A stretch of DNA of 64,000 nt from Pholis gunnellus (taxonomy: Eukaryota; Chordata; Actinopteri; Perciformes; Pholidae). The notes beneath the pieces are model-generated. The model was not told the DNA's origin and did no database searches. It saw nothing but the letters and a program-made list of their open reading frames with translations. Positions 26,101 through 38,021 of the stretch are shown one piece after another; position 1 is the stretch's first letter, and each line of letters begins with the position of its first letter. The stretch spans positions 5,952,280-6,016,279 of the forward strand of contig OU342821.1 in NCBI GenBank assembly GCA_910591455.2, given 5' to 3'. A program made the translations under genes and the position numbers.

Positions 26101-29100
26101 CCCTGAAGTCATAACAACAACCACAGGGACGCTACGGAATTGCGTTGCCTTTGTAGACTCAGTGTTGAGTGACATGCCAGTGATCCATCACGTTGTTCTT
26201 TTACACCGACAGAATAATCCAAACAGAAACATGAGCTGTCAGCAGATTTCCTCTGCATGACTGGACACAGGGAGATGCTGTGTGATCACATCCGCTGCTG
26301 TCACACAGTGTCGGGGTGAGATACTATTTGATTGCCGGTGACACTGTGTTGTGGCCCAGCACATCCTGCGCTCGCACAGATAAGTGCGGCGACCAAACAT
26401 GCACAAAAGGCCACGCCTACAAAAGTGTCATAAAAAGACCAACTTTTCCTCTAGTGGCCTTTTTCTGGGATTTAATCGTTTCATAATCGTCCATTTCACA
26501 AGTAAGCAAATCAACATGATGGCTTCAAGTTACATTCAGCCAGTTATCTTTACAAGTTTACACTCCAATGCAGGAAACGGAAAAGAAAAACGTTGACGTG
26601 GTCACAAGTGAGAGCCCCGTAAATCATTTTAATTTTAGTTTCTAAAGTGTGATGTTCAACGACCTGTGGACTCTTTGTCAGCCCACAGTGGAGCACTGGC
26701 AGCCAGTGCAGGGACATATTTACATTCATTCCTCGCAAAATGCATTTGCATTCGTCGCAAAAGATTAACTTATCGACACGCCCGGTCTGCCCATGAAATA
26801 TGCCAAGAGTGGCGAGTGCTGATACTGGCTGGGGCGTCCTGGGTACCAAGCGGTCTTGGATCTGAGCCATGTGGTGAGCGGTATCCCAGGAACCACATGC
26901 CATCCCCTTCACTCAGTCCCCGTGCGTCCCTGTCAGAAGCTGTCCGATAAAAGCAAATAATGCCATAAAAATGGACGACTTGATGTGATGAATAATGTAT
27001 TCTTATTTTCTTTTCATTGATTGTGTTCGCTCAACGTAACGCTGAAAACTTAGCAATACAATTTTAAAGAAGGCATCATAGCAAGCAGAGGATAGGGTCC
27101 CCTCCAATGGGTCGATAAATCTAGAGGTTCATGACATGATAAACAGGACAGGAAACACTGATGCTACTGAAAATGAGATGAATTTCATCAAACACTCCTC
27201 TGGTCTCTGCCTTTAATTCGGTCCAATTACTGGATCGATTGCCTTGAAATTTTGCACAAACATTCATGGTCCGCAGATGATGAACCCTTATGACTTTGGT
27301 GATCACCAGACTTTTTTCTCGAGCGCCAACTTTACCTGAAAGCAACGCTGTGCTAAAGTTCAGTCTATTTCACTCAAATTACTGGATCATTTTTCATTTC
27401 CAGGCCTCTAAAAGTCATCGTTAGTTTTAGTCATCGTGCACAGACTTATTCAACCAGTGACGTGGGTCAATATTTTGCATTTTGAGATATTTAAATAAAA
27501 CGGCTTGTGCAGTAACGTGACAGCTGTGGGCGGAGCTTCACATCCGAGCCTCTTGAACAATTTGCAAAAGTGCAGCGAAAGCAATCACTGACACTGATCT
27601 TTAGTTTTGCCTACAGAGAGTGACAAGGCTTCGTAGGTGCGGCCTAAGGCCTACGTCACACGTTCAAACATGGCCATACATACAGAAAGCCCGTCCAACC
27701 ACGAAACAGCCAGCTGCAGGCCCAGAGGACGGAGGTGCAGACGCTGAGAGAAGGGATGACAGGAGAGGAGATACGCTGAGTGAGAAGTCAGAGGGAGTGA
27801 GAGCGAAAAGGGGTGAAATCTGAGGGCAGCAGGCTCTTTCAGAGTAAGAGACTGTCTGATAACCTTATCACGGCCTCCCCACACTGCAACGGCCGGAAAG
27901 CACCAGCAGAGCCGAAAGGGAGGAGCGAACAGGCCCTCGACTGAGATAGCACCAAGAGCTGGACCAACTTTCGACGGACAAGGGCCCTGAGACAAAAATA
28001 AAACAAACAAAAAAAAGAGAATGATCATGAAAATCCTTACTTCACCACAGCACACAACAGATTGTCAGTCAGAGCCATGGGTGCTTTCTGTCCCCTCCCA
28101 CAAAACACACGATGGGCCAGGCTGGGCCTCACCATGTATGTTTTTATTGAAGCTCTGATTGTGTTCACAAAGCTGCTTACATTTTCCACAAATGGCGGTG
28201 AGTCCTACAGAACGCAGACCATGACAAAACTACAAAAACAAGTTGTTAACATATTTGTCAGAATTTGTATGGTCCAAGGTTTCCCAATATCCTCAAGTAT
28301 ATTCTTCTTTCAGAGGTGGAGGGTCGCTGACAAATCTGGTCTGTAACTTGTCATGGCAGGACAAGCACAGGTGTTGCCAATGACGTTAACGACGGCTCCT
28401 TTCTATCCAGCTATCACGGTGAGCCTTGTGTGTCGTTCAGTGAGCCATCAGTAACGTTATAGATTACACCTGGGCCGTAACGCTGCTGCTGTGACAAGTC
28501 ACAGGCCCGAGCCCAGTGTCCACGCTCACAGACTTTGAGGTGCCTTCCTGCAAAGTCCGTGAGGGCCTCGGGCTGTCCAACTCTCAAATTGTCAAGTGCT
28601 TAAGGGCTTGACATTTTTAGCCCTTTATGCACACTTTGCGTAAGTCTGCATTTCTGCGGTCCAAATCACATACTTCTGTCTTTTTACGTTTAGCACACAC
28701 TGCAGCCGCTCTCACAAAGTAGGTACTGTTGTATGCAGCATGCATTTAATTGGGACATACTACTTCCTCATAACATGGCATCTTGAACTTTGACCCTCTC
28801 GCTTTGTGGGTCATATTGTGGGTCAGAATAGATAGAAAAGCATGCTGGCTTGCAAACTACAGAATGTGACAGGATGCAGAGGGACATACTGCATACTGCA
28901 TTTGACCTATTATGTATCGGGACATACTAGATCTTTTTTCCTGGCATATACTAAATATTATGGTAGTTTTGGGGTCGTCAAGGTAACGTGATGTGTCGCT
29001 GCAACGTGTAAAAGGTGTAAAATCGTACCCAGAGTCAGATGAGAAAATCTTTGCGTATCCTGTACAGAGATTGATACAGCAGCTGTTTAGCCTAGCTTAG

Positions 29101-30560
29101 CACAAAGAAATTCACTAGTTGTAGCTCACCATCGAACATATCAGAGTCAACCAAAAACAGCATCACATTCTCCAACTGACTTCCAATTAGGGGAGCTATT
29201 TTTCTCTCCCAATCCATACAACTGCACTTGAATGCACCATTCCAGCAGACTTTTCGTTTTACACACCAACAGCACATTTTACACACAGGAACATCTCATA
29301 CATATAAAAATATTTCACCAAAATGTCTGACTGCTCTTTAAAAACAATACAATAATAATAATAATACAAAAACCTAATTCTTTAACTGAAACGAAGGTGA
29401 TTACAAAAAAAGTGAATATGAGATGGCTAGAAGCCCACATTGTAAATGTTAAACCTTGCACTCCCTTAAGGCATGGGAGAAGAAGACAAACTAGAATCTA
29501 AGCAAACACAACGTCACATCAGTCTATAATCGCCTACATAACAGCATCTTAAATAACTTGGTAAACACAACTGTTTCTTCAAAGTCCTCTGTCTTCTCTG
29601 AGGGGATGACGGTTTGTTGACAGTTTCTGGGAGGGATTTCTGCTGGGAGGGACGGCACACAAATCCTCTTTACCAAGGGCCCTCTGAAAACAGTGGATGT
29701 CTCCTTCTGGCAATACAAATACAGCCTATACTGTTAGTGGCTGTTAAAATACCCAATCCTCAATATTAATTCATAATAAATCTACAGATGAGTCACAGAG
29801 ACTCGAGGCACTCATGTTACTCAGTTACTTGGGTTGTTGAACTTTGATAGATGTATGATGCTTTTCCCACAGCCAGAGAATTTCCTCAATCGACCACATT
29901 TAGTTTGGTTTTACACCGCCACCCAGTGGCCAAATATGCACATTGAATTTGTTGTGACTCCTACTTTTATTGTTTCATTAATAGATTGCAAATAGAAGAT
30001 TGTGCAATGGAAGAGTTAGGGGACATAAAGATAGTACAGGTGTGATGGCCTGTTACTTGCATAATGTAAACACAGCTTGTAGGCTAAAATTGATGAAATA
30101 ACCCTTTTCAAGATAAAGGGACAGATTCATAATACAATCTTAAAGTTAATCAAACTGAATATCTTGCTATGTCGCTGAGTCAAAGCTCTATAAGTAGGCT
30201 ATTTCATGCATTTCATGACGTTTTTGATTTTTTCCAGATCTTTTTTCTGATTTTTTAGACATAATGGTAAGATATATTATCCATGATGGCTACATTTCAA
30301 TGTTTGACTTAAATATGTTGACAAGGTGGTTCATTTTTATTTTGACTTGAGTGGTTAGTTCCACGCCTCTTTGATATCGGAAATGCATAACACAAATGTT
30401 GCCTGATGTGCTGAATATACCTACGGAACTAACACGAGTGCGCATTTGTTTCCGCACGGAGTTATTTTGCACTTGGACACTCACTTCCCCTCCGCTGTAA
30501 CTGCAGCGGGAATGTGCTAAGCAAGTCTTCCTACGTGTAACTTAGTTAGGTCACAGTAAA
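23130..30560. other. 7.4-kb intergenic stretch between gfi1b and gtf3c5
   Basis: No convincing gene. Open frames are short, unspliceable and without family resemblance. The tract at 24027-24125 and the minus strand near 26700 (SLHWLPV) weakly recall LINE reverse-transcriptase fragments. A repeat with three copies of GGGACATACT lies at about 28745-28960. GATA-type motifs occur at 26378-26384 (AGATAAG) and as a palindromic pair at 27857-27870. Mammalian GFI1B has downstream blood-cell enhancers, so this interval is where equivalents would be sought; that is inference. Confidence 0.5.
28745..28960. repeat. Dispersed repeat with recurrent GGGACATACT motifs
   Basis: GGGACATACT occurs near 28752, 28883 and 28918, amid related tatgcagcatgc and catactgcatac variants. 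It probably represents an eroded interspersed element. Related atagtatgcaa motifs occur near 9990 in a tsc1 intron. Confidence 0.4.
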
Positions 30561-30610
30561 CAGAGTGTTAGTATTATGCCTGCGTGAATATTACAATTAA
30601 AAGAACCAAC

Positions 30611-33600
30611 ATGGCGGATTCTAAGGGGCCGAAGCTGGATTTTACTCTGAAAGAACTGACTCTTTCCTGTCCTGAAGAAGTGGATGTGCCCGGTAGCTCG
30701 TCCAGCGTGGTGCTGCAGGACAACAAACTGGTGTGCGTGGAGTATCCGGCGGTGGTGAACAGCGTGGACAAGATGCTGGTGACTCTCGGGGGTGAAAAAG
30801 GAGTGTCCAGAGTAAGCAGGCCATGCCTCACTCTGATGTGTGTCAAAATATCTACGTGCCATACATTTACATCATTTTGTGATCGCTATTACAATTATAA
30901 TACGTTATAATGTATAATGGAGTTTTCGAATAAGACATTTCATAGCTTTATAGTACATTCCAGGCTTTCAGAAACGCAAAATGCAAATATGGCAACTGAT
31001 TTTAATGTTAATCATATTCAGTGGTTTTATTTTTAATGTGATGTCAAGCATTCTAACTTATTTTTATCTTGTTTTCCAAGTGTTTTATATATTTCTTTAT
31101 GTGTAAATCAGGATTACTTTCATGAAAGTTGTTTTACAAATATTATTCTTTATTTTTTTATTCTTTATTTGCTCTTTTCTCACATCCCCATACAACATCA
31201 AAGTGTATTTAGACCCAGGCTGACATTGTCCTTTGCAAGAGATTACAATACTTATAAAGTCTTCACATATTTACAATTCAGCCCAAAAGTATATATACAA
31301 ATAAATCCAAACAAATATAATAAAATAACCAATGCAAATAACACAAGGATATCACAAATATAACGAAACATGGGTTACACACACTATTTTACATAGGCAC
31401 ACACATTCAGTCCAATATACATAGAATTTAGACAAATACAGATTATTATTATTATTGTTATTATTAAGATGGTTCCTGCTTTGTATCTTGAGGCCACAAG
31501 GAGGGGTTGGTTGAAATGGGCCTGGGTGGTTTGTAGCACTGTTTTGTGAGTTCATGATCGTCAACATCTTTGCTGCGGTCACATCTTCATGTTCCCCGCT
31601 GTAGCTAAACTGCACTAATCTCATTTCCTGTGACTCCCACAGACCTTCGCTCACCCCAACAGGCGTCTTGAGATGCGCTTCCGACCTCAGGACCCTTTCT
31701 GTCACTCTCTGTGCGGAAACCGCTTCCCATCAAGCAACCTCGTCCTCAGAGTGCGGCGACGCGTGCGAAAACGGGACCCCAAGGACGCCGAGATCCACAT
31801 GGAGATCCTCGGAGTCATAGGAACAACATACAAATTCCAAGGTTACATTTAAAGTCCTCACAGCGCATGAAGTTTATTTTCCTTTTCACTATTGCCAATG
31901 ATATTGTTCTTGAATTGTGTCATATTATTTGCTTTGGGTTCTCTTTGTCATAAAGACATTGTTTTAGTAACTAAAAAATGTACTGATATTGGAAGAAATT
32001 AAAATATTAGGGTGGTTGTTCTCTGTTTGTTTGTCCGCAGGGATGGCAGACTTTCAGTGCCTCGCTGTGCATTCAGAAGGTGGAAAAGACACCTCTTTGT
32101 ACGACAAAATCATCCTCCGCAAATCAGAGAACCAAGAGTTCTTTGAGCAGCCCATGCCCCTCTTTCTCCCACCCGCCAGCTTCTCCCGCCTCGACTCTCC
32201 TGTGGATTACTACTACCGGCCCGACATCTCTCAAACTTCACCGTGAGGGAATATGTCACGACATTTGCCGCCGTGGTGCAGCTTATCTGCAGCAATCTAT
32301 TCAGAATATTTCTCCTCCCTTTTCTCCGTTTACAGCCAGGTGCCCAACAGCAAGAACAACTTTATCGGTTTGAATCGAGCTCGCCGGCCCCACAACGCCA
32401 TCTTTGTCAGCTTCGCGGATCCCACTGTGCCCACCGAGTGCCTCGAGGCAGCCACGGTCAACTGGTTACGGGTGTGCGTGAAGGAGAAAGACAAGCAGGC
32501 TGAGGAACAATTGAAAAAGGTGTGTGTGTGTGTGTGTGTGTGTGTGGATGCTGGTTACTGGAAGCGCAACGCGCTCTGTGATTAGCAGGGTCACTAGTGT
32601 GACGTAAAGAGTCTTTTAGAACAGAAGGCACTCTGACGTTAAGCAGAAAGGTCATGTATGTTTTGGTTCCAGCCGGTCGGTTGCCCAGTGTGAGGATTTG
32701 CTTCCTTTCTCTGCTTCATATCATTGAAAACGAAATCTTTTTTGGTTTAGACTATGTTTCACTTTTTAATGACATTACGTCGGCCTCTAGGAGATACTGA
32801 TGGTAATATACATGGTGCATACACATTTTCTGTTGTTTTGAAGAATTTAGCATTTTATGAAAGGAAATAGGGCATTTGAAAAGTCTCAGAGTTTCAGTTT
32901 ACTTTCAGTGTTATTCACCAAAACACACTGTGTGTCTCCTTGAGGCCCAACACACGTGCTGAATCCACCTTTTCCTTCCTCGCAAACCGTTTGCGAATGC
33001 TGAAACCTGCGTTGTTTACGTCCAACTTAGCTAGCTTGCGCTCTTCTTCCTCCCTGCTTTGGCTGGTGCAGTGCTGCGTTTTTGCCGCTCCGTAGATCAG
33101 TGGAATAGAGTGAGAGTCCCTTTTAATTACTTAAAAACTAGTGTAGCCAAACCATCATAAATATCGGTTTTCATTCAAGGAATGGCATCTGGTTGATGTC
33201 AGGAAAAGTTATTTTTACATGGGCATGACCGTTATCTTATCTGAAACCCACATTTTTCTTTTTTTTTTGTGCTTAGATGTTTGAGAGCCGACCCATCTGG
33301 TCACGAAATGCGGTCAAGGCCAACATCAACATCCACCCTGATAAACTGAAACTGCTGCTGCCCGTCTTCGCCTACTACATGGTGAGTGTGGGGGCCAATT
33401 TATGGTGGAAAGTACTTGTTGTTCAATGTATTTTCCATGACGTAAACCACGAAAGTTCAGTGCACTGCTCCTCAGAGGGGTGTTGCTTTGCAGTAGCTGA
33501 ACAGAAATATTTAAAAATGGAAAATCTCTGTAGAAATTGATTCCAAAGCTGAAATCTATTGATTTGTGAATTTATAACATTGCTTTAGACTGTGGTGAAT

Positions 33601-36259
33601 GCTCCAATAAAATTTGTATTTTGTTGTACAAGTGTTAGTTTTAGTCCACTCCCTGTGCTTTTGTAGAGTGACTCCTACATTCTGTTCTCTGCTTTAACGA
33701 AAATAATGAAGTCCCAATTAAATCACCAATGAAATGTTCTCAAATTAAAAGGGAGAATCAACGTATTTTTTCCGCCCAAATGTAAGTTAACACTGCGATT
33801 TTCTCTTGAAGGTGACGGGACCCTGGAGGAGTCTGTGGGTGAGGCTGGGCTACGACCCCCGAAAGAGTCCAGACTCCAAGAACTACCAGATACTAGACTT
33901 CAGGATCCGCTGTAGCACCAAGCACGGTAAGAGCCTGAGGCAGTTACTGAAAGAGAATCTATTCAAATGTATCATCTACTGACTTACTTTGGGTTTTCCA
34001 TTTTTGACATCAAAGGTAAAGAATATGAAGCCCTGTCTGCCTAACACTGACTGTTGGTTCCTCTGTCTTCCTACTTTTAGGGTATTCATTGTCTGACATA
34101 CCAGTAAAAGCCAAGAGGAGTGCCTTGAACTACAGTCTGCCTATCACATTCAACAAAGCAGGTGAGTCTGAATTTATTCTGAGGGAGCCTCAGGAGATTT
34201 CTCTCTAATATCCATCAGGGGGCGACTCTCTGGTTGTATAAATGTCTATGACAAAATGACTCTATGTCTCACTTAATTTATTACCTCAGTAAACATGATT
34301 TACTGAGGTAATAAATCGAATGAAAATCAAGACTTGGCTTGACAAGGCTAGTTTCAAGTCTTCTTCAATACAGCATGATGTTCATTTAGTACGTTATAGT
34401 TAGAGTCAATTAGACCACAAAGCAGGGTATGCTTTAGGTTGGGGCTACCTTGTGATTGACAGGTCGCTGTCAGAGTCACAGCGTCTCTACAACACTCCTC
34501 TTTTACTTCCACTCACTGGTTGCAAAAATGTAACTCCCTCCCCCACCCCAGCCTCCTCTTGTATTAGCATCTAGTTTAGTTGTTTGTGAATTGCGTATGT
34601 TTAAATGTGTCTTCATGTTCATTAAATGTCATGAATCTCAGGCTCAGGTCTTTATCAAGCGGGCTTTGTTTCCAGAGCCACCAAACTAAAAGGCATACTG
34701 CTGCAATAAATAGTTCAAACCATTGTTTCCTCAATAATCTCCACTGTCGTAGAAAACGCTGCTTAATAATTATTTTTGTTCTAGGTCCCCAGGCAGCTAG
34801 TGTGATGGAACTTCCAGCTCAGGAGGGTCCAGGCTCCAGTCGAGATCCAGTCCCCATCACTTACCAGCTGAAGGTCGGTGATCGTTCCGTATCACCTGCT
34901 GCAGTTACGTCACAACTTTATTGGAGCGCAGCGCTAACATGCTAGTTTCAAGCTCTTCTTGGCAGAATCAGTTCCTTGCTTAGATTTGATATTTTGTCTG
35001 TATTATTGAAATAATAATGTCATGTCCGGTGTTTTTATTCATCCAAACATTCTGAATCTCCGTAAGTCAAAATGTTGAAATGTGAGGAAGTTTACCTCTC
35101 GTAGTCATGGAACACATTCATTAAATGAAAACTGTGATATCAACCTCCACAGGAGTCATCCTACATTTTCAAAGAGGGCATGCTGCCTCCTCACAGACAG
35201 ATGTTTTACCAGCTCTGTGATTTGGATGTGGAAAGGTACGTTACAGTTCTTTGTTACCTAATGATCATTTTATAATAAGTACTTGAGGGAAATGAAACTG
35301 CTGTCAGGTTGTCTGCATGTGCTGAAAAAAAGTCCTAAGAATTTGGAAATGAGGTGTTTGTCTCAAATATAAGTGTTGTGCTATAAATTCTGTTTCAGGG
35401 ACTGAAAGAAATAGCTCATTATTGATGGTAAGAAGAAGAAAGTGAAGGGGAATCAAGCAATTAGAATTTACTGCAATGAAAATAGCCATTTGTCCGCCCT
35501 GCTGTGGTTGGTGTTCAGTGGTGAAAGTAAATACTTCTACTTAAGTAAAATACTTTTTTTTTATTTTGTCATTATATTTTGTAATGTAAATCTGACTCCG
35601 CAAAGGAACTAAAGTTACCGAAAAAATAAACAGGGATGTAAAACAATATTTGGCTCTGAAAAGTATTGGAGTAGAAGTATAAAGTAAACTACAAGGACCA
35701 GTACATTTTACTCAAGTGTCAACCACTGTGTGTCTCCAGTATCAGACGGGAGGTGGAGCAGATCGATGAAGATGAGCAGCAGGTATGCGACGAGCGGGAC
35801 GGCTGGTGTGTTCTCGGCACCACGGACAAGCTGAGGGACATAATCTCAGCCATGATCAAGACGGTCATCCGAGCCCAGAAACCATGTAAGGAAAATACCC
35901 AGTGCATGCCCTCATTCAGGGGCACTTCACGGACACATTCACTGCTAACAGTTGCACCGATAAAGCACTTTCCTCTTACCATAGACACAGCATGGCCAGG
36001 GCAAGACTTTGGCACCTGTAACAACTGAACGCCGTGTTTAAAAGCGTTATTTTCTCTCCACCCAGCGTTGCCAGAATTCCCCAAGAGACGCAGACGCATA
36101 GGCCTAAATTCCAAATTCGCAGGGAGAGATGCGGACGAAGAGGAGGAGGAGCAGGACGACGAGAACAAGGGCGATGAAGACGAAGATGAGGAGGATGAGT
36201 TTGAGCCGTCGGAGGGCAGCGAAAACGAGATGGAGACAGAAATTCTGGATTACATATAA
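30611..36259 (+). CDS. gtf3c5: gtf3c5, general transcription factor IIIC subunit 5 (TFIIIC63), 532 aa
   Basis: Subunit of TFIIIC, which binds internal promoters (A/B boxes) of tRNA genes and recruits TFIIIB and RNA polymerase III; orthologue of yeast Tfc1/tau95. Exons: 30611-30811, 31643-31841, 32041-32242, 32336-32519, 33277-33381, 33812-33926, 34081-34161, 34785-34873, 35153-35235, 35740-35885, 36066-36259 (TAA). Sum 1599 nt, all phases compatible. Conserved blocks: VCVEYPAVV near the N terminus, LGRARRPHNAIF-like GLNRARRPHNAIFVSF (about 220), RPIWSRNAVKANI (about 268), YMVTGPWRSLWVRLGYDPRK (about 296-315), PVKAKRSALNYSLPI and FKEGMLPPHRQMFYQLCD (about 396). A strongly acidic tail (about 488-520) ends in SEGSENEMETEILDYI. 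The start ATG lies in an AACATGGCGG context. Exons 6-8 recur as a broken copy at 50024-51146. Confidence 0.97.
32520..32546 (+). repeat. (GT)13 microsatellite that supplies the gtf3c5 intron 4 donor
   Basis: The 5' splice site of intron 4 (AAAAAG then GTGTGT) is the first unit of a GT repeat, so several equivalent GT dinucleotides follow the exon edge. Confidence 0.85.
34276..34316. repeat. Perfect 18-bp hairpin in gtf3c5 intron 7
   Basis: Arms 34276-34293 and 34299-34316 are exact reverse complements (core ttattacctcagtaaa) around a 5-nt loop catga. The hairpin is absent from the duplicated copy of this intron. Confidence 0.85.
35516..35728. mobile_element. Short non-autonomous hAT-like element in gtf3c5 intron 9
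   Basis: Begins CAGTGGTGAAAGTAAATAC and ends CTCAAGTGTCAACCACTG: inverted CAGTGG/CCACTG termini with the AAGTA/TACTT-rich body of a common teleost hAT-type miniature element. A clear 8-bp target duplication is not visible. Its right edge is 11 nt from exon 10. Confidence 0.6.
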
Positions 36260-36351
36260 CAAATCACGGCCAGTTGGATTACATTGATCTTAAATGTGTT
36301 AGTATTGAACTCGTTTCTGTAAGAGGTGATGTGTTTGAATTATTGAATGTA

Positions 36352-36357
36352 AATAAA
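36352..36357 (+). terminator. gtf3c5: gtf3c5 polyadenylation signal AATAAA
   Basis: AATAAA 93 nt after the stop codon. The same stretch (gtaaataaatatttgaaagt) is duplicated at about 51238-51258, downstream of the broken exon 8 copy. Confidence 0.7.
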
Positions 36358-37052
36358 TATTTGAAAGTAGTTTTAGTGGTTTGTGTAAGAACTGTATATT
36401 GTTTGTAATTATGTTTTTGGTGGATACACTACACTGGACTATGTCATGGATACCAGTCAACATGCAGTTGTATTTTAAAACCTCCAAATAGCATTTAAAA
36501 CCATGACACAAGAGATGCACAACATTGTTGAAGTAAATACCTTGAAAATGCAATGTGGCGGTCACATCCTGTACATACTGTGTATCCTTTATTTAACGGT
36601 CATACAAACTTATTATTCTAAGACAGACTGAGATAAAAGGGAAAAACTTTGACAAGTGAGAAAACCAATGAGCATTAGAGTAAAAACCCATACAGCATAG
36701 TTAATTAAAAGTGCTACAAACTACTACTAATCTAGTCCCATGTTTCCATCTCGTGATGAAGGCTTTAGAGTCCATTACTTCATTACTCTTTGGATTGGCT
36801 ACAGCTGTGTGACTTTGAGTCCAGTTGGACAGCTGTGTCAACTCAGCAGAGGTTACCTTCCTGATACAAAGGTTTGAAAAGCTAATTTTTAACCCAGCAA
36901 TTTTCTTGAAGTCCCCCACTAAATATCTCAAAACCTTTCTTAAGCCCAACACAAGGCCTTGGGCTTAAGGGGATGCCATCATTTCCCTTCCATTTGAATT
37001 GTACAAGCATCCTCGAAGTGAAATCCATCCAGATTTCACATTTACATTTTAA

Positions 37053-37408
37053 AGGGGAGATATCATGCTCATTTTCAGGTTCGTAGTTGCATTTGAGGTT
37101 TCTACGACAACATCTGTCTGGTTTACGAGAAAAATATGGTGCACCGATGCACAAGGAGGGTTAAAAAAGGAGGTGTCACGCGTCACATCACCGGGCTAAA
37201 AATCTAGTAGTAATCATGAGTAAAATATTCTAATTAGCCTATGAACAGGGGAACCAAATCTAAATGGCTTGTTGAATCGCATGTTTCCAGAAAAAAACTG
37301 ACTGGGTTGTCTGATTTAAGTTTGTTGGGTAGTATGTATTCCACATACCTAAATGTACAGCGTGTGTGCAAGAACTGACCAAGTGAGTTCTTTAATGATG
37401 TCTCCCCT
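37053..37408. mobile_element. TTAA-flanked miniature element (piggyBac-like), unit 1 copy
   Basis: Terminal inverted repeats AGGGGAGATATCATG and (reverse) AGGGGAGACATCATT, bounded on both sides by TTAA (37049-37052, 37409-37412), the piggyBac-type target site. 356 bp, no coding capacity. It was present before the segmental duplication because unit 2 carries the same copy. Confidence 0.7.
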
Positions 37409-37976
37409 TTAAACTTGTGGCCAAGATTCAAACCGACTTCTTTACCCTCTGTCGAAGGGAAACTTTCAACCGAGTCAAATGGCTTCATCAAAGCACAAGA
37501 GAAGGATGCCCCCTTTCTTCCTCCCTTTTTATTTGCCATTACTGTGGGAGAAGAGAGCATTAAAGGACAGGACGGGGTTGGTCCACTGGCATGGCCAGTT
37601 CTTACACAACTTCACTGTGTTAGTCAGGTTGCATGTTGCTAGTTGTGGCGGTCATGTGGGGTGAAGGTGGTGAAAACAGTTCTTCATGTGCGATAAGAAA
37701 AGAACGGTTCAATGAAATACGTCACTGTTTATTCACGTTTCCCTCCACTAACCACTGAAAAGCACATGTTTACAAGTTAGCCTACATCTTTATCTGATCA
37801 CTACATATGTTAGTTTGATTCAGCCAGAGAGGTTGTTACAAGTAATCCATGTAAAGTGTTTCGGGGGAAGTGCTGTGGACACATGGTGATTAAATATTAC
37901 GTGTTATGTAACAGTGGGAAAAACAGGCCCACTGACTGCACACTGGTCAGATGTTCAGGGGAGGGGTCTCTCCTTT

Positions 37977-37984
37977 TATATAAA
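37977..37984 (+). promoter_or_regulatory. cel.1: cel.1 TATA box
   Basis: TATATAAA 38 nt upstream of the start codon (38022), following aggggaggggtctctcc. A transcript start just downstream would give a very short leader, as expected for pancreatic digestive-enzyme genes. A TGGGAA motif (RBPJ-type) lies near 37914 but without a correctly spaced E-box. Confidence 0.65.
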
Positions 37985-38021
37985 TCTGGCTGACCATCAA
38001 CCTGCTTGTCACAGTTTAATC

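Noticed and set aside
26550..26912. 120-aa minus-strand frame with SLHWLPV as a gene or LINE
   Set aside because: The motif recalls LINE tails but the rest matches nothing I recognise. No splice signals or start context.
36882..37560. Minus-strand frames of about 90-108 aa conserved between the two duplication units
   Set aside because: The conservation comes from the segmental duplication. The frames overlap a TTAA miniature element and carry indels between copies.
37914..37955. PTF1 site in the cel.1 and cel.2 promoters
   Set aside because: TGGGAA and CAGATG are present, but the spacing (about 32 and 24 nt between centres) does not fit one or two helical turns.
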